From contig NZ_AFGF01000040.1 in assembly GCF_000219125.1 (NCBI RefSeq), positions 33,836 through 97,835 of the forward strand: a DNA stretch of 64,000 bases. The letters are read 5' to 3'. This DNA is from Acetonema longum DSM 6540 (GTDB lineage Bacteria > Bacillota > Negativicutes > Sporomusales > Acetonemataceae). Shown piece by piece: positions 41,561 through 50,263 of the stretch. A program made the position numbers and the translations under genes. The notes below the pieces were generated by a model. That model had not been told where the DNA came from. It did no database searches and saw only the letters and a program-made list of their open reading frames with translations. The stretch's first letter is position 1. Each line of letters starts with the position of its first letter.

Positions 41561-42376
41561 ATGAAAAGACAATATTTCCTACTTTCTCTGGTAGTCCTGT
41601 TCATCATCAGCCTGCTGGCGATGGGATGCGGCGGCACAGCCCCGTCTCAGCCGGCTAAAAGCGATGCGGCGCCGGAAATTAAAGCGATCCAGGACCGGGG
41701 TATCTTAAAGGCCGGCATCAAGGTGGATGTGCCGAAGTTTGGCTATAAGGATCCGCAAACCGGTAAGATTGAAGGATTTGAAATTGATCTGGTCAAGGCT
41801 CTGGCAAAAAAACTGGTAGGCGACGAAAATAAAATCGAACTGACCGGCACAGTGGCCAAAACCCGCGGACCGCTGCTGGATAACGGCGATGTGGACCTGG
41901 TCGTCGCCACTTTTACCATTACCGAAGAACGCAAGCAAAGCTATAACTTCACCGATCCTTACTTCACTGACGGCGTGGCTCTGCTAGTGAAAAAGGCCGG
42001 CGGCTATCAAAGCCTGAAAGACCTGGCCGGCAAAAAAATCGGGGTAGCCCAGAGCTCCACCAGCCGTAAAGCCGTTCAGGCCGAAGCTGACAAACAGGGC
42101 ATCAAAGTGAATTTCCTGGAGTATGGTTCTTATGCTGAAGTAAAAGCGGCCCTGGATTCCGGCCGGGTAGACTGCTTCAGCGTGGATGCGGCTATTTTAT
42201 TCGGTTATCTGGATGCCTCCACCGTCGTTTTACCGGATCGTTTCAGTCCGCAGGAATACGGCGCGGCTACCAAGAAATCCAACGTGGCCTTGGCCAAGCT
42301 GGTGAATGATACGTTTAATGACATGAAAAAATCCGGCGAGATGGATAAACTGCTGGCGAAGTGGGGTCTGAAATAG
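41561..42376 (+). CDS. polar amino acid ABC transporter, substrate-binding lipoprotein
   Basis: A 271-residue family 3 solute-binding protein. Signal peptide with lipobox LLAMGC, then IQDRGILKAGIKVDVPKFGY, GFEIDLVKALAKKL and the aspartate-binding region TFTITEERKQSYNFTDPYF. Fits glutamate/aspartate or glutamine binding. GGGGGAA precedes the ATG. Confidence 0.93.
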   Translation: MKRQYFLLSLVVLFIISLLAMGCGGTAPSQPAKSDAAPEIKAIQDRGILKAGIKVDVPKFGYKDPQTGKIEGFEIDLVKALAKKLVGDENKIELTGTVAKTRGPLLDNGDVDLVVATFTITEERKQSYNFTDPYFTDGVALLVKKAGGYQSLKDLAGKKIGVAQSSTSRKAVQAEADKQGIKVNFLEYGSYAEVKAALDSGRVDCFSVDAAILFGYLDASTVVLPDRFSPQEYGAATKKSNVALAKLVNDTFNDMKKSGEMDKLLAKWGLK

Positions 42377-43047
42377 TGCCCGGCCCCTTCGCCGGGTTTA
42401 AATGGCTGGCGCTGCTGCAGGACTGGCAGGTGTTCGCCGAAGGGCTGGCCACAACGATTGCCGTGGCTGCCCTGGGGCTGACTCTGGCCCTGGTTCTCGG
42501 GACCCTGCTGGGTATTGCGGGCGCAGCACCCGGACGGATGTTCCGCCTTATCAACCGGATCTATGTAGAGTTCATCCAAAATACGCCTTTAGTGATTCAG
42601 GTTATCTTTTTGTACCATGGATTGCCTCACATGGGCATTGTCCTGTCGGTATTCGCCATCGGCGTGCTGGGGGTAGGCGTCTACCACGGCGCCTATATCG
42701 CCGAAGCCATCCGCGCCGGCCTGCAGGCGATTCCCCGGGGGCAGCTGGAAGCAGCCTATTCCCAGGGGTTTACCTATTGGCAGGCCATGCGCCATATCAT
42801 CCTGCCTCAGGCCAAACGCATCGTCTATCCGCCCGTCACCAACCAGGCAGTCAGCCTGATCAAAAATACCTCAGTCCTGGCGATGATCGCCGGCGGTGAC
42901 CTGATGTATCATGCCGATTCCTGGTCCAGCGGCAATTTATACTACGGTCCGGCTTATGTGGCAACCGGTCTTTTGTACCTGGCTCTTTGCTATCCTTTGG
43001 CCAAATATGTCCGATATCTGGAGAAAAAGGCGGAGGTAGCCCTATGA
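42376..43047 (+). CDS. polar amino acid ABC transporter permease
   Basis: A 223-residue His/Glu/Gln/Arg-type permease with the EAA loop EAAYSQGFTYWQAMRHIILP and about five helices. GTG 42376 overlaps the TAG of the binding-protein gene (TAGTG), which suggests translational coupling; a GTG at 42361 is an alternative. Confidence 0.9.
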   Translation: MPGPFAGFKWLALLQDWQVFAEGLATTIAVAALGLTLALVLGTLLGIAGAAPGRMFRLINRIYVEFIQNTPLVIQVIFLYHGLPHMGIVLSVFAIGVLGVGVYHGAYIAEAIRAGLQAIPRGQLEAAYSQGFTYWQAMRHIILPQAKRIVYPPVTNQAVSLIKNTSVLAMIAGGDLMYHADSWSSGNLYYGPAYVATGLLYLALCYPLAKYVRYLEKKAEVAL

Positions 43048-43694
43048 TTCAGGAATTATTGCATCCGGCAATCGGATTGTTTTTCCTCGACGGCCTGCTG
43101 GTAACCCTGCACATCGCGGTATCGTCTATTGTCCTCAGCCTGATCTTTGGAACGGTCTTAGGAGTGGCTCAATACTCACAGTCGCCGCTTTATAGCAGGA
43201 TGGCTACCTTTTATATTGATACCGTACGGAATATCCCCCTCCTCTTGTTCATCCTGGTGGCCCGGTTTACTACCGGTCTGCCGCCTGTTCATTCCGGTAT
43301 TTTTGCCATGACCGTCTTTACTTCGGCGGTTATAGCCGAAATCATCCGGGGCGGCTTAAACTCGGTTCACAGGGGACAATGGGAGGCGGCCCGTTCCCAG
43401 GGTCTGTCTTATTATCAGACTTTGAGGCATATCGTATTGCCTCAGGCATTCCGTAATGTGATTCCCCCTTTATTATCCCAGTTTACTACGGTAATTAAGG
43501 ATACGTCCTTTGTCTGGGCGGTAGGAGTGGAGGAACTGACCGGAAGAGGCATGATCATCATGGGCAAATATGGATCCACCTCCCAGGTGTTTGCCATCTT
43601 CGGCGCCATCGCCGCCACTTATTTTGTCGTTAATTACCTGCTTTCGCTGGCCGCAAGATACCAGCATGGGCGATTGGCCGCCCGCAGCTACTAA
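43044..43694 (+). CDS. polar amino acid ABC transporter permease
   Basis: A 216-residue second permease with the EAA loop EAARSQGLSYYQTLRHIVLP. ATG 43044 overlaps the stop of the first permease (ATGA) and has GGAGGT upstream. The two permeases should form a heterodimer. The stop codon TAA is the start of dispersed repeat copy G. Confidence 0.92.
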   Translation: MIQELLHPAIGLFFLDGLLVTLHIAVSSIVLSLIFGTVLGVAQYSQSPLYSRMATFYIDTVRNIPLLLFILVARFTTGLPPVHSGIFAMTVFTSAVIAEIIRGGLNSVHRGQWEAARSQGLSYYQTLRHIVLPQAFRNVIPPLLSQFTTVIKDTSFVWAVGVEELTGRGMIIMGKYGSTSQVFAIFGAIAATYFVVNYLLSLAARYQHGRLAARSY

Positions 43695-43735
43695 GGGAGC
43701 GTTGAAAAAGGTCCCCGGATTCGAGGCGCGCCGAG
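43692..43735 (+). repeat. dispersed intergenic repeat, copy G
   Basis: Begins with the TAA stop as TAAGGGAGCGTTGAAAAAGG, followed by TCCCCGGATTCGAGG as in copies A and E. Confidence 0.7.
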
Positions 43736-43750
43736 GGAGAGTATTAGCAT

Positions 43751-43802
43751 AAAAACCGTTCAACTGCCTGGGCATAGTTCCCAGAACAGTTGAACGGTTT
43801 TT
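43751..43802 (+). terminator. terminator of the ABC operon
   Basis: A 16-base perfect inverted repeat (AAAAACCGTTCAACTG with CAGTTGAACGGTTTTT) and inner CTGGG/CCCAG. Confidence 0.93.
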
Positions 43803-43906
43803 GTATGAGAAGCGCAAATTGAAGGAGTTTTTGCCGTTTGGGCCGAAAATACAACAAGCATGAATCATTCCATTTACAATTCAGTTACATGTGAGGAGGC
43901 TGAGCA

Positions 43907-44845
43907 ATGGTTTCTTTGGGAAAGAAAATGGGGCGGCTTTTTCTTTTGGCCGGTATGACGTTATGCCTGATGCAGGCTGGCGCCGGGGCGGCAGCATATG
44001 TAGCAACTGAAAAGCCGGTTTATTCACCTGGCGAAGCTATTGTGGTCATATTTAAAGATTTTCCCGCAACCCAGTCCGGCTGGATTACCGTTGTGCCAAG
44101 CAGTGCCAATCCTGAGCAGTACGGGCAATGGTGGCCTCTGAGGGAGCAAGCCGGTGGAACGTTGATTTTCGACGGGCTGCCGGCTGGCGAATACGAAGTC
44201 AGAGGTTTTTTTGACGGAAAAAGTAACCCTCAAAGCATCAAAACCCCGCTTCAGGTCCAGGTTAAGGCCTCATTCAGCATTGTCCGTGAAGCCAAACCGG
44301 CTTTACCGGTGGTGTCTGTTAAGGAAACAGAAAATCTGAGCGCCCAGGAGGCCCATTTGGCCAGGCTGATCAATCAGTACCGGCGGGATAACGGCCTGGG
44401 GGCTATCCCGGTATCCCGGACATTAACCCGGGTAGCCAGACTGCATGTAAGAGATCTGGATCAATATCAGCCGCAGAATGCTACGGACAGCCGGGGCCTG
44501 CCGGGCAATCTTCATAGCTGGTCCGACAAGGGCAATTGGACATCCGTGATTTATACCGCCGATCACCAATATGCCGCCGCCATGTGGAATAAGCCGAGGG
44601 AAATCAGCAATCAGATTTATTTGGGCAATGGATTTGAGATCGCTTTTGGCACCCAGGGACATCAGGCGACACCGGAAAGTGCGCTGGCTGCCTGGCTAGA
44701 CAGTCCCGGACATAAAGCCGTCATTATGGAAAGCGGTGACTGGCAGGATAAGCACTGGCCAGCTATGGGAGTCGCCGTATATGGCGGATATGCCGTAGTT
44801 TGGTTTGGCGACACAGAGGACCCGGTAGGCTATTATAGCCTTTAA
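43907..44845 (+). CDS. exported CAP (SCP/PR-1) domain protein
   Basis: A 312-residue secreted protein: signal peptide (about 1-29, ending AGAGAAAY), a beta-rich N-terminal domain of about 110 residues (EKPVYSPGEAIVVIFKDFP), and a C-terminal CAP domain with EAHLARLINQYRRDNGLGAI, the conserved His in NLHSWSDKG and LDSPGHKAVIMES. CAP proteins are widespread extracellular proteins of uncertain enzymatic role. TGAGGAGG precedes the ATG. Confidence 0.88.
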   Translation: MVSLGKKMGRLFLLAGMTLCLMQAGAGAAAYVATEKPVYSPGEAIVVIFKDFPATQSGWITVVPSSANPEQYGQWWPLREQAGGTLIFDGLPAGEYEVRGFFDGKSNPQSIKTPLQVQVKASFSIVREAKPALPVVSVKETENLSAQEAHLARLINQYRRDNGLGAIPVSRTLTRVARLHVRDLDQYQPQNATDSRGLPGNLHSWSDKGNWTSVIYTADHQYAAAMWNKPREISNQIYLGNGFEIAFGTQGHQATPESALAAWLDSPGHKAVIMESGDWQDKHWPAMGVAVYGGYAVVWFGDTEDPVGYYSL

Positions 44846-44986
44846 GTGACAGAAAACTTAGAATTAAACTAAGGTATTTTCAAAAGAAATTTGGCAGGAT
44901 ATAATATATATGTACATGTCGAATTTTACCGCTACTGTTTAATTATACTATATTACTAATTAATGAATACCAAGGAGGTTTACTCA

Positions 44987-45217
44987 GTGAAAGAGGTATC
45001 TATTGAGGCCTTGACGCCGGGAATGACCCTCGGTCGCAGCATCAGCAGCCCGGATGGGAAAATCGTGTTAAGCCAGGGGACTGTTATTACGGAGTTTTGG
45101 CTGACGCGAATTAAACAATGGAATTTAGGAACAGTCATGGTTACTGAACAAACCGGCCAGGAGGAAATCTCCGAAGCCGAACTGGCGCACCTGTTGCAGC
45201 AGGCTGGCACGGTTTAA
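44987..45217 (+). CDS. small protein resembling the N-terminal module of HD-GYP proteins
   Basis: A 76-residue soluble protein. IEALTPGMTLGRSISSPDGK and LSQGTVITEFWLTRIKQWNL resemble the short beta domain that precedes HD-GYP phosphodiesterase domains, but no catalytic domain follows. GTG 44987 has AAGGAGGT seven bases before it; the ATG at 44963 would contain this site. Its role is unknown. Confidence 0.65.
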   Translation: MKEVSIEALTPGMTLGRSISSPDGKIVLSQGTVITEFWLTRIKQWNLGTVMVTEQTGQEEISEAELAHLLQQAGTV

Positions 45218-45379
45218 CACTTCCCGGTTTCCTCAAATTTCTTTATTTCTTCCTCTTTTCATATTTTCATATTGCACTTTTTTTGTGGTATGTTAAAATC
45301 ATATCGTATCTTTTTGGTGAATACTACTATCATCATTTAGTAGTCTAAGTGAAGAAATATGAATGTAGGGGAGAGTGTT

Positions 45380-46546
45380 ATGTATAACCAATTTCGCTTG
45401 ACGCAACAAGCTGCCGAAGCACTGGCAAGCAACTATGGGACGCCTTTGTTAGCTCTTTCTACTCAGCAAATCGAGTATAACTACCGTTTTCTGCAAGAAC
45501 ATTTGCCAGGTGTTACTCTTCATTATGCGGTTAAATCTAACCCGGCGGCGCGTATCGTTGATACCCTAGCGCAACGGGGCTCTCATTTTGACGTAGCTTC
45601 CGACGGCGAGATGGAGCAACTGACGGCGCAGGGAGTAGCGCCGGAACGCATGATCTACGCAAATCCTGTTAAGACGATCCGCGGTTTGGCTACTGCCAGC
45701 CGATTGGGTATTCAAACTTTTACCTTCGACAGTGAAAGCGAAATTGGAAAAATGGCCAGGGAAGTACCAGGCGGCAGAGTCCTGCTGCGGGTACGGGTGG
45801 AGAATTCCGACGCCCTGGTTGACCTGAACAAAAAGTTCGGGGCTCTGCCTTCTGAGGCATTAAGACTATTGAACATTGCGCATGAGAAAGGACTGGATGT
45901 AGCCGGCCTGTGTTTTCATGTCGGCAGTCAATCTCACAGCGCTCAGCCATATATCGAGGCCATTAGGGTCTGCCGTTCCTTGTTTGATCAGGCTATTGCC
46001 GCCGGACTTCCCATGCGGATTCTGGATATTGGCGGTGGCTTTCCTATTCCGGCCGGTGAAAACCCGGTTGATGCAGGCCAACTGTGCGATCAAATCAGTG
46101 ATGCTCTGGGCCGGTACTTTGCCGGTGTTGAGATTTGGGCTGAACCGGGCCGGTTTATCTGCGGCACTGCCGTGAACCTTTTGACCCGGGTGATTGGCTC
46201 TCAGGTCCGGAACGGGCAACAATGGTACTTTTTGGACGAAGGGCTTTACGGCTCCTTCTCCGGTGCGATTTTTGATCACTGGGATTATGAAATGGAGAGC
46301 TTTAAGAGTGACAGGAAGATTCCGGCGACCTTCGCCGGACCCAGCTGCGATTCCATGGATGTGATGTACCGGGATAAACTGACCGCGCCGTTGGAACTGG
46401 ATGATCTTTTAGTAGTGATCGGGTGCGGCGCCTATACATCAGCCTCAGCTACTGTATTTAACGGATTTGCCAAAGCGCCGATTGTCGTCTGGGAAGACCA
46501 GGAAGAGGCGGTCGCTGAACAGCTCTGCTTTCGTTGCGCTGTTTGA
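45380..46546 (+). CDS. type III PLP-dependent lysine/ornithine decarboxylase
   Basis: A 388-residue alanine-racemase-fold decarboxylase. The PLP lysine is in LHYAVKSNP, the phosphate site in LDIGGGFPIP and EPGRFICG, and the catalytic Cys in GPSCDSMDVM. Length and motifs agree with the Selenomonas lysine/ornithine decarboxylase, which makes cadaverine that is attached to peptidoglycan and stabilises the outer envelope. Whether lysine or ornithine is preferred cannot be read here. ATG 45380 follows AGGGGAGAG. Confidence 0.9.
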   Translation: MYNQFRLTQQAAEALASNYGTPLLALSTQQIEYNYRFLQEHLPGVTLHYAVKSNPAARIVDTLAQRGSHFDVASDGEMEQLTAQGVAPERMIYANPVKTIRGLATASRLGIQTFTFDSESEIGKMAREVPGGRVLLRVRVENSDALVDLNKKFGALPSEALRLLNIAHEKGLDVAGLCFHVGSQSHSAQPYIEAIRVCRSLFDQAIAAGLPMRILDIGGGFPIPAGENPVDAGQLCDQISDALGRYFAGVEIWAEPGRFICGTAVNLLTRVIGSQVRNGQQWYFLDEGLYGSFSGAIFDHWDYEMESFKSDRKIPATFAGPSCDSMDVMYRDKLTAPLELDDLLVVIGCGAYTSASATVFNGFAKAPIVVWEDQEEAVAEQLCFRCAV

Positions 46547-46589
46547 CAGAGGATCTTTAATGGCGCCGGTAAGTTGAGATATTGTAGAC

Positions 46590-46638
46590 AATCCCCGGAT
46601 GTCTGCCCTGCGTGCATGACGTCCGGGGATTCTTTTTT
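46590..46638. terminator. terminator between convergent genes
   Basis: ATCCCCGGA (46591-46599) pairs with TCCGGGGAT (46622-46630), followed by seven Ts. Confidence 0.85.
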
Positions 46639-46672
46639 TGTCGGAGACAGGGTGAATTGAAGAAGGGGGGCC

Positions 46673-47599
46673 TTAGGTCTCGGCGAGGATTTTGCCGGTC
46701 TCGGACACATCATACCCGCCCAGGCCGGCGATCTCATCCTGGAATTCAGCGGAGCGCAGCACTTGGAACAGGGCCTGAAAGTGGGGTTTGGACATATCTT
46801 CCTGGCGGATGACAATGTCGTAGCGTTCCTTTTGCAAAGGGATAAAGCCAATGTCTGCCACCTGCAGAGCGGCTTTTTCGATGCCTAAGCCTACATCAGC
46901 CAGCCCTCTGGCCACATAGCCAGCCACTGCCAGATGACTCATTTCCTCATGGTCATAGCCGGCGACGGCGGCGTGGTCAATGGCCAGCAGCCGCAGATGC
47001 TCGTCCAGGAGAACTCTGGCCCCTGATCCCCGTTCCCGGTTCACAAACCGCAACCCGGGCCGGGTTAGATCAGACCAGGTCCGAATGCTCAGAGGATTGC
47101 CCTTGGTCACATAGAAGCCTTCCATCCGGTAGGCCAGGTTGATGATCAGGGTCTTGTGCCCCGGCAGCAGCCGCCGGACATAGGGGATGTTGTAAGTATC
47201 GGCATCGCTGTCCCAGAGATGAGCCGTGACTACATTGGCTGAGCCGCGATAAAGGGCCAACAGGCCATCGATACTGCCGATGTAGTTCCGCAGAAAGCGG
47301 GCATGGGGCACTTCTCGCTCCAGGCGGCGGGTCAGAATGTCCAGGACTATGTCCTGCCCACAGATAATCAGACCTTCCTGCTCTGGGAAAGAGGCCGGGG
47401 CAATGGGGCTAAGAGTAGGAGCCGGCGAAGTTCCTTTGGATTTTTTAATATAGACCGCCAGGTCCGGAGCCTCAATCCGCATTTTGCGGCCGATGCGATA
47501 GGCGGTCAGTTCGCCGCGTTTTACCAGTTCGTAAACGGTAAAACGAGATATTTTGAGGATCTTGGCTATTTCTTCCGGGGTGTAAGAGATATCGTCCAT
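46673..47599 (-). CDS. excisionase-type HTH regulator fused to a periplasmic-binding-protein-like domain
   Basis: A 308-residue protein: residues 1-55 form a MerR/excisionase-like HTH (SYTPEEIAKILKISRFTVYE), and from about residue 75 on a PBP-like ligand domain (GLIICGQDIVLDILTRRLE, GNPLSIRTWSDLTRPGLRFV, NRERGSGARVLLDEHL). Such fusions bind molybdate/tungstate-type or related ligands and sit next to molybdate transporters; here the divergent operon is modABC, so it is probably its regulator. ATG 47599 follows AGAGGTG. Confidence 0.88.
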   Translation of the reverse strand: MDDISYTPEEIAKILKISRFTVYELVKRGELTAYRIGRKMRIEAPDLAVYIKKSKGTSPAPTLSPIAPASFPEQEGLIICGQDIVLDILTRRLEREVPHARFLRNYIGSIDGLLALYRGSANVVTAHLWDSDADTYNIPYVRRLLPGHKTLIINLAYRMEGFYVTKGNPLSIRTWSDLTRPGLRFVNRERGSGARVLLDEHLRLLAIDHAAVAGYDHEEMSHLAVAGYVARGLADVGLGIEKAALQVADIGFIPLQKERYDIVIRQEDMSKPHFQALFQVLRSAEFQDEIAGLGGYDVSETGKILAET

Positions 47600-47636
47600 A
47601 TAGTTCACCTCTATAGAAATTATGAAACATTAGATA

Positions 47637-47665
47637 TTGCACGCACCGCTAATATAGATTATAAT
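47637..47665 (+). promoter_or_regulatory. promoter of the modABC leader
   Basis: TTGCAC (47637-47642), 17-base spacer, TATAAT (47660-47665), giving a leader of about 235 bases before modA. The HTH/PBP regulator is divergent from it. Confidence 0.7.
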
Positions 47666-47714
47666 AACAGCAAATATAAGTATGGTTTTGTTTGGTTGTG
47701 TTGAGTTATGTTAG

Positions 47715-47879
47715 AGACTAATCCGTCTTCGAGCCTTGCTGCCTACCGACTATTCCATGGCAGCCTGGCCTGGGCTTCGGTCCGCGGGTATTACCGGAAA
47801 CGGTCATGCCTACCGATTGTAAAGGAGGGGATTGCGGTCCGGGCAATGTAGCCCTGCTCTCTCCGGGAGCAGGGTTTTA
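47715..47879 (+). ncRNA. structured leader of modABC, candidate molybdenum-cofactor-type riboswitch with terminator
   Basis: Several short helices are visible: GCTGCC with GGCAGC (about 47738-47768), a UUCG-capped hairpin GGGC-TTCG-GTCC, and a GNRA hairpin ACCG-GAAA-CGGT near 47792-47803. TGCCTACCGA occurs twice. The leader ends in a terminator, CCCTGCTC (47852-47859) with GAGCAGGG (47867-47874) and Ts, 28 bases before modA. The position before modA suggests the Moco (or tungsten cofactor) RNA class, but I could not match the consensus fully. Confidence 0.5.
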
Positions 47880-47906
47880 GTATTATTATGGAGGAGGAAG
47901 TACATA

Positions 47907-48701
47907 ATGAAAAGAATCTGTCTTTGGTCTCTGATTATTATGATCGCGGCCGTCTTTGCTGCCGGCTGCGGCGGCTCCAAGGAGTCTCCCAGGCAGGCCG
48001 CTCAGCCGGTAGAACTGTATGTATCGGCGGCAGCCAGCATGAAAGATGCTCTGCTGGAAATTCAAAAACAATACGAAGCGGAAAATGCTAATGTGAAGCT
48101 GATTTACAACCTGGCGGCCTCCGGTACGCTGCAAAAGCAAATTGAACAAGGCGCTCCGGTGGATCTGTTCGTTTCAGCCGCTCCCGCCCAGATGAATGCA
48201 CTGGAGAAGCAAAACCTGATTCAAAAAGAAAGCCGTAAGAATCTGCTGGAAAACCAACTGGTGCTAATTGCGCCGGAAGGATCGAAAGCAGCCCTTACCG
48301 GCTATGAGGACCTGACGAAAGACGCAGTGAAAAAAATTGCTATCGGTCAGCCGGATGTAGTGCCGGCCGGTCAATACGCCAAAGAGGCTCTGACCAAGAT
48401 GAATCTGTGGGACAAGCTTCAGGATAAATTTGTCCAGGCCAAAGACGTGCGGGCCGTGTTGACCTATGTGGATACCGGCAACGTGGATGCCGGCATTGTG
48501 TACCGTACCGATGCGGCTGTAGCCAGCAAGATTAAAATCATTGCCGCCGCGCCGGCCGGAACCCATGCGCCGATTATTTATCCGGCGGCGGTACTGGCTA
48601 ACGCCAAGCAACCCAAGGCAGCCGGCGACTTCCTGACCTATCTGTCAGGACCGGAAGGAAAAGCAGTCTTTGAGAAATATGGTTTCGTGATGGCGAAGTA
48701 A
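47907..48701 (+). CDS. modA: molybdate ABC transporter, substrate-binding lipoprotein
   Basis: A 264-residue binding protein with lipobox FAAGCGG. ModA features: LYVSAAASMKDALLEIQKQY, NLAASGTLQKQIEQGAPVDL, and DVVPAGQYAKEALTKM with the ligand-contact serines. It captures molybdate (or tungstate) outside the inner membrane. The start at 47907 has GGAGGAGG upstream. First gene of modABC. Confidence 0.95.
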   Translation: MKRICLWSLIIMIAAVFAAGCGGSKESPRQAAQPVELYVSAAASMKDALLEIQKQYEAENANVKLIYNLAASGTLQKQIEQGAPVDLFVSAAPAQMNALEKQNLIQKESRKNLLENQLVLIAPEGSKAALTGYEDLTKDAVKKIAIGQPDVVPAGQYAKEALTKMNLWDKLQDKFVQAKDVRAVLTYVDTGNVDAGIVYRTDAAVASKIKIIAAAPAGTHAPIIYPAAVLANAKQPKAAGDFLTYLSGPEGKAVFEKYGFVMAK

Positions 48702-48730
48702 AATTCCTACCGGGTACAGGGGGGCTATTC

Positions 48731-49423
48731 ATGCTTGACTGGCAGCCAGTCGTCTTGTCGATAAAAGTCGCTTTAATGTCTCTAGTCGCTGTGGCTATCC
48801 TGGGAGTAGGAGCGGCATTTGTCATGCGGCGCCGGGAGTTTCCCGGCAAAGCGGCGGTAGAGGCGGTCTTTACCTTACCTCTGGTCCTGCCGCCGGTAGT
48901 TACCGGATTCTTGCTGCTGCTTCTTCTGGGACGTTATGGACCGGTGGGCCGGCTGCTGTCAGAAGTCTTTCAGGTTCAGCTTATTTTTACTCCTTACGCC
49001 GCGATGATCTCCGGCACAGTGGTGGCTTTTCCCCTGATGTATCAGAGTGCCAAGGCGGCTCTGCAAAGCGTGGACCCTCATTTGGAAGATGCGGCCCGTA
49101 CTTTGGGAGCCGGTGAAGGCAGGGTGTTTTTTAGCGTCACCTTGCCTTTGGCTTGGCCCGGTTTGCTGGCAGGCTTGGTGCTGTCTTTTTCCCGGGCTTT
49201 GGGAGAATTCGGCGCCACAATTATGGTGGCCGGCAATATTCCCGGTAAAACCCAAACTCTGCCTCTGGCCATCTATTTTGCCGCTGAGTCCAATGACCTG
49301 ACTCTGGCCGGCCTGTATGTGATTATTATCAGTTTGATGACCTTTGCTCTGATTTTCTGGCTGAACCTCTGGTCTAAAACCAGAGATAAAAGGCGCATCA
49401 TACCGTTCGGGGAGGTGGGGTAA
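48731..49423 (+). CDS. modB: molybdate ABC transporter permease
   Basis: A 230-residue permease with about five helices and the EAA-like loop DAARTLGAGEGRVFFSVTLP typical of ModB (LPLVLPPVVTGFLLLLLLG, SRALGEFGATIMVAGNIPGK). It is 29 bases after modA and ends one base before the modC start. Confidence 0.95.
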   Translation: MLDWQPVVLSIKVALMSLVAVAILGVGAAFVMRRREFPGKAAVEAVFTLPLVLPPVVTGFLLLLLLGRYGPVGRLLSEVFQVQLIFTPYAAMISGTVVAFPLMYQSAKAALQSVDPHLEDAARTLGAGEGRVFFSVTLPLAWPGLLAGLVLSFSRALGEFGATIMVAGNIPGKTQTLPLAIYFAAESNDLTLAGLYVIIISLMTFALIFWLNLWSKTRDKRRIIPFGEVG

Positions 49424-49424
49424 G

Positions 49425-50066
49425 GTGCTGACAGCCAATATTGAGAAGAAGCTGCCTGATTTTACGCTAACCATGCAGTTTACCATGCAGAATGAAGTTC
49501 TGGTCCTGTTTGGACCATCCGGCTGCGGCAAGACAACCACCTTGCGATGTATCGCCGGTTTGGCTCAGCCTGATCAAGGGAAGGTCAGCCTGAACGGAGA
49601 CGTTTTTTTCGACAGTCAGGTTAAAGAAAATGTACCGCCTCGGTTAAGAAAGATGGGGTACATGTTTCAGGATTTCGCCTTGTTTCCCCACATGAGTGTG
49701 AAGAAAAATATTGGCTACGGCATCAAGCAGCCGGGTAAAAAAGCCGATGAACTATATACCCGTTTGCTGGATCTTTTAAAAATCAGCCATCTGACCGACC
49801 GCTACCCTCATAGCCTGTCAGGCGGAGAAAGACAGCGGGTAGCCCTGGCCAGAGCCCTGATGGCCGAACCGTCCGTCCTGCTCCTGGATGAGCCCATGTC
49901 CTCCCTCGACAGCGAAACCCGCCGGGAGTTGCAGGACGAACTCAAGCGTCTGCATACACTGTGGCAGATTCCGTTTATTTTGGTCACTCATGATCTGCAC
50001 GAGGCCAGGAAGTTGGGGGACCGGATTGTATTTATGGAGCAGGGACGCCAGGTAGAGGGCCGTTAA
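49425..50066 (+). CDS. modC: molybdate ABC transporter ATPase, short form without TOBE domain
   Basis: A 213-residue ATPase: Walker A GPSGCGKTT, Q-loop GYMFQDFALFPHM, signature LSGGERQR, Walker B LLLDEPMSSLDSE, switch VTHDLHEA. Classical ModC is about 350 residues because of a C-terminal molybdate-binding TOBE domain that mediates feedback inhibition; this protein stops right after the ATPase domain. GTG 49425 follows GGAGGTGGGG. Confidence 0.92.
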   Translation: MLTANIEKKLPDFTLTMQFTMQNEVLVLFGPSGCGKTTTLRCIAGLAQPDQGKVSLNGDVFFDSQVKENVPPRLRKMGYMFQDFALFPHMSVKKNIGYGIKQPGKKADELYTRLLDLLKISHLTDRYPHSLSGGERQRVALARALMAEPSVLLLDEPMSSLDSETRRELQDELKRLHTLWQIPFILVTHDLHEARKLGDRIVFMEQGRQVEGR

Positions 50067-50142
50067 CCACGTGTTAAGATTCAAGAATAATTTAGTTTTA
50101 TGCAACGACAGAGAGCTAATATTTTTGCAGAATACGACTTAG

Positions 50143-50175
50143 AAATAGCCGGACCTTTGGCCGGCTATTTCTTTT
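50143..50175 (+). terminator. intrinsic terminator of modABC
   Basis: AAATAGCCGG (50143-50152) pairs perfectly with CCGGCTATTT (50161-50170), then CTTTT. Confidence 0.88.
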
Positions 50176-50263
50176 GGACCGTAATGGATGCGCATAATCC
50201 CCTGCTTCGGGCTGAATACTAATTTTGAGTCAAGGAATACCAAAATAGAGGCAGGGAAGCATT

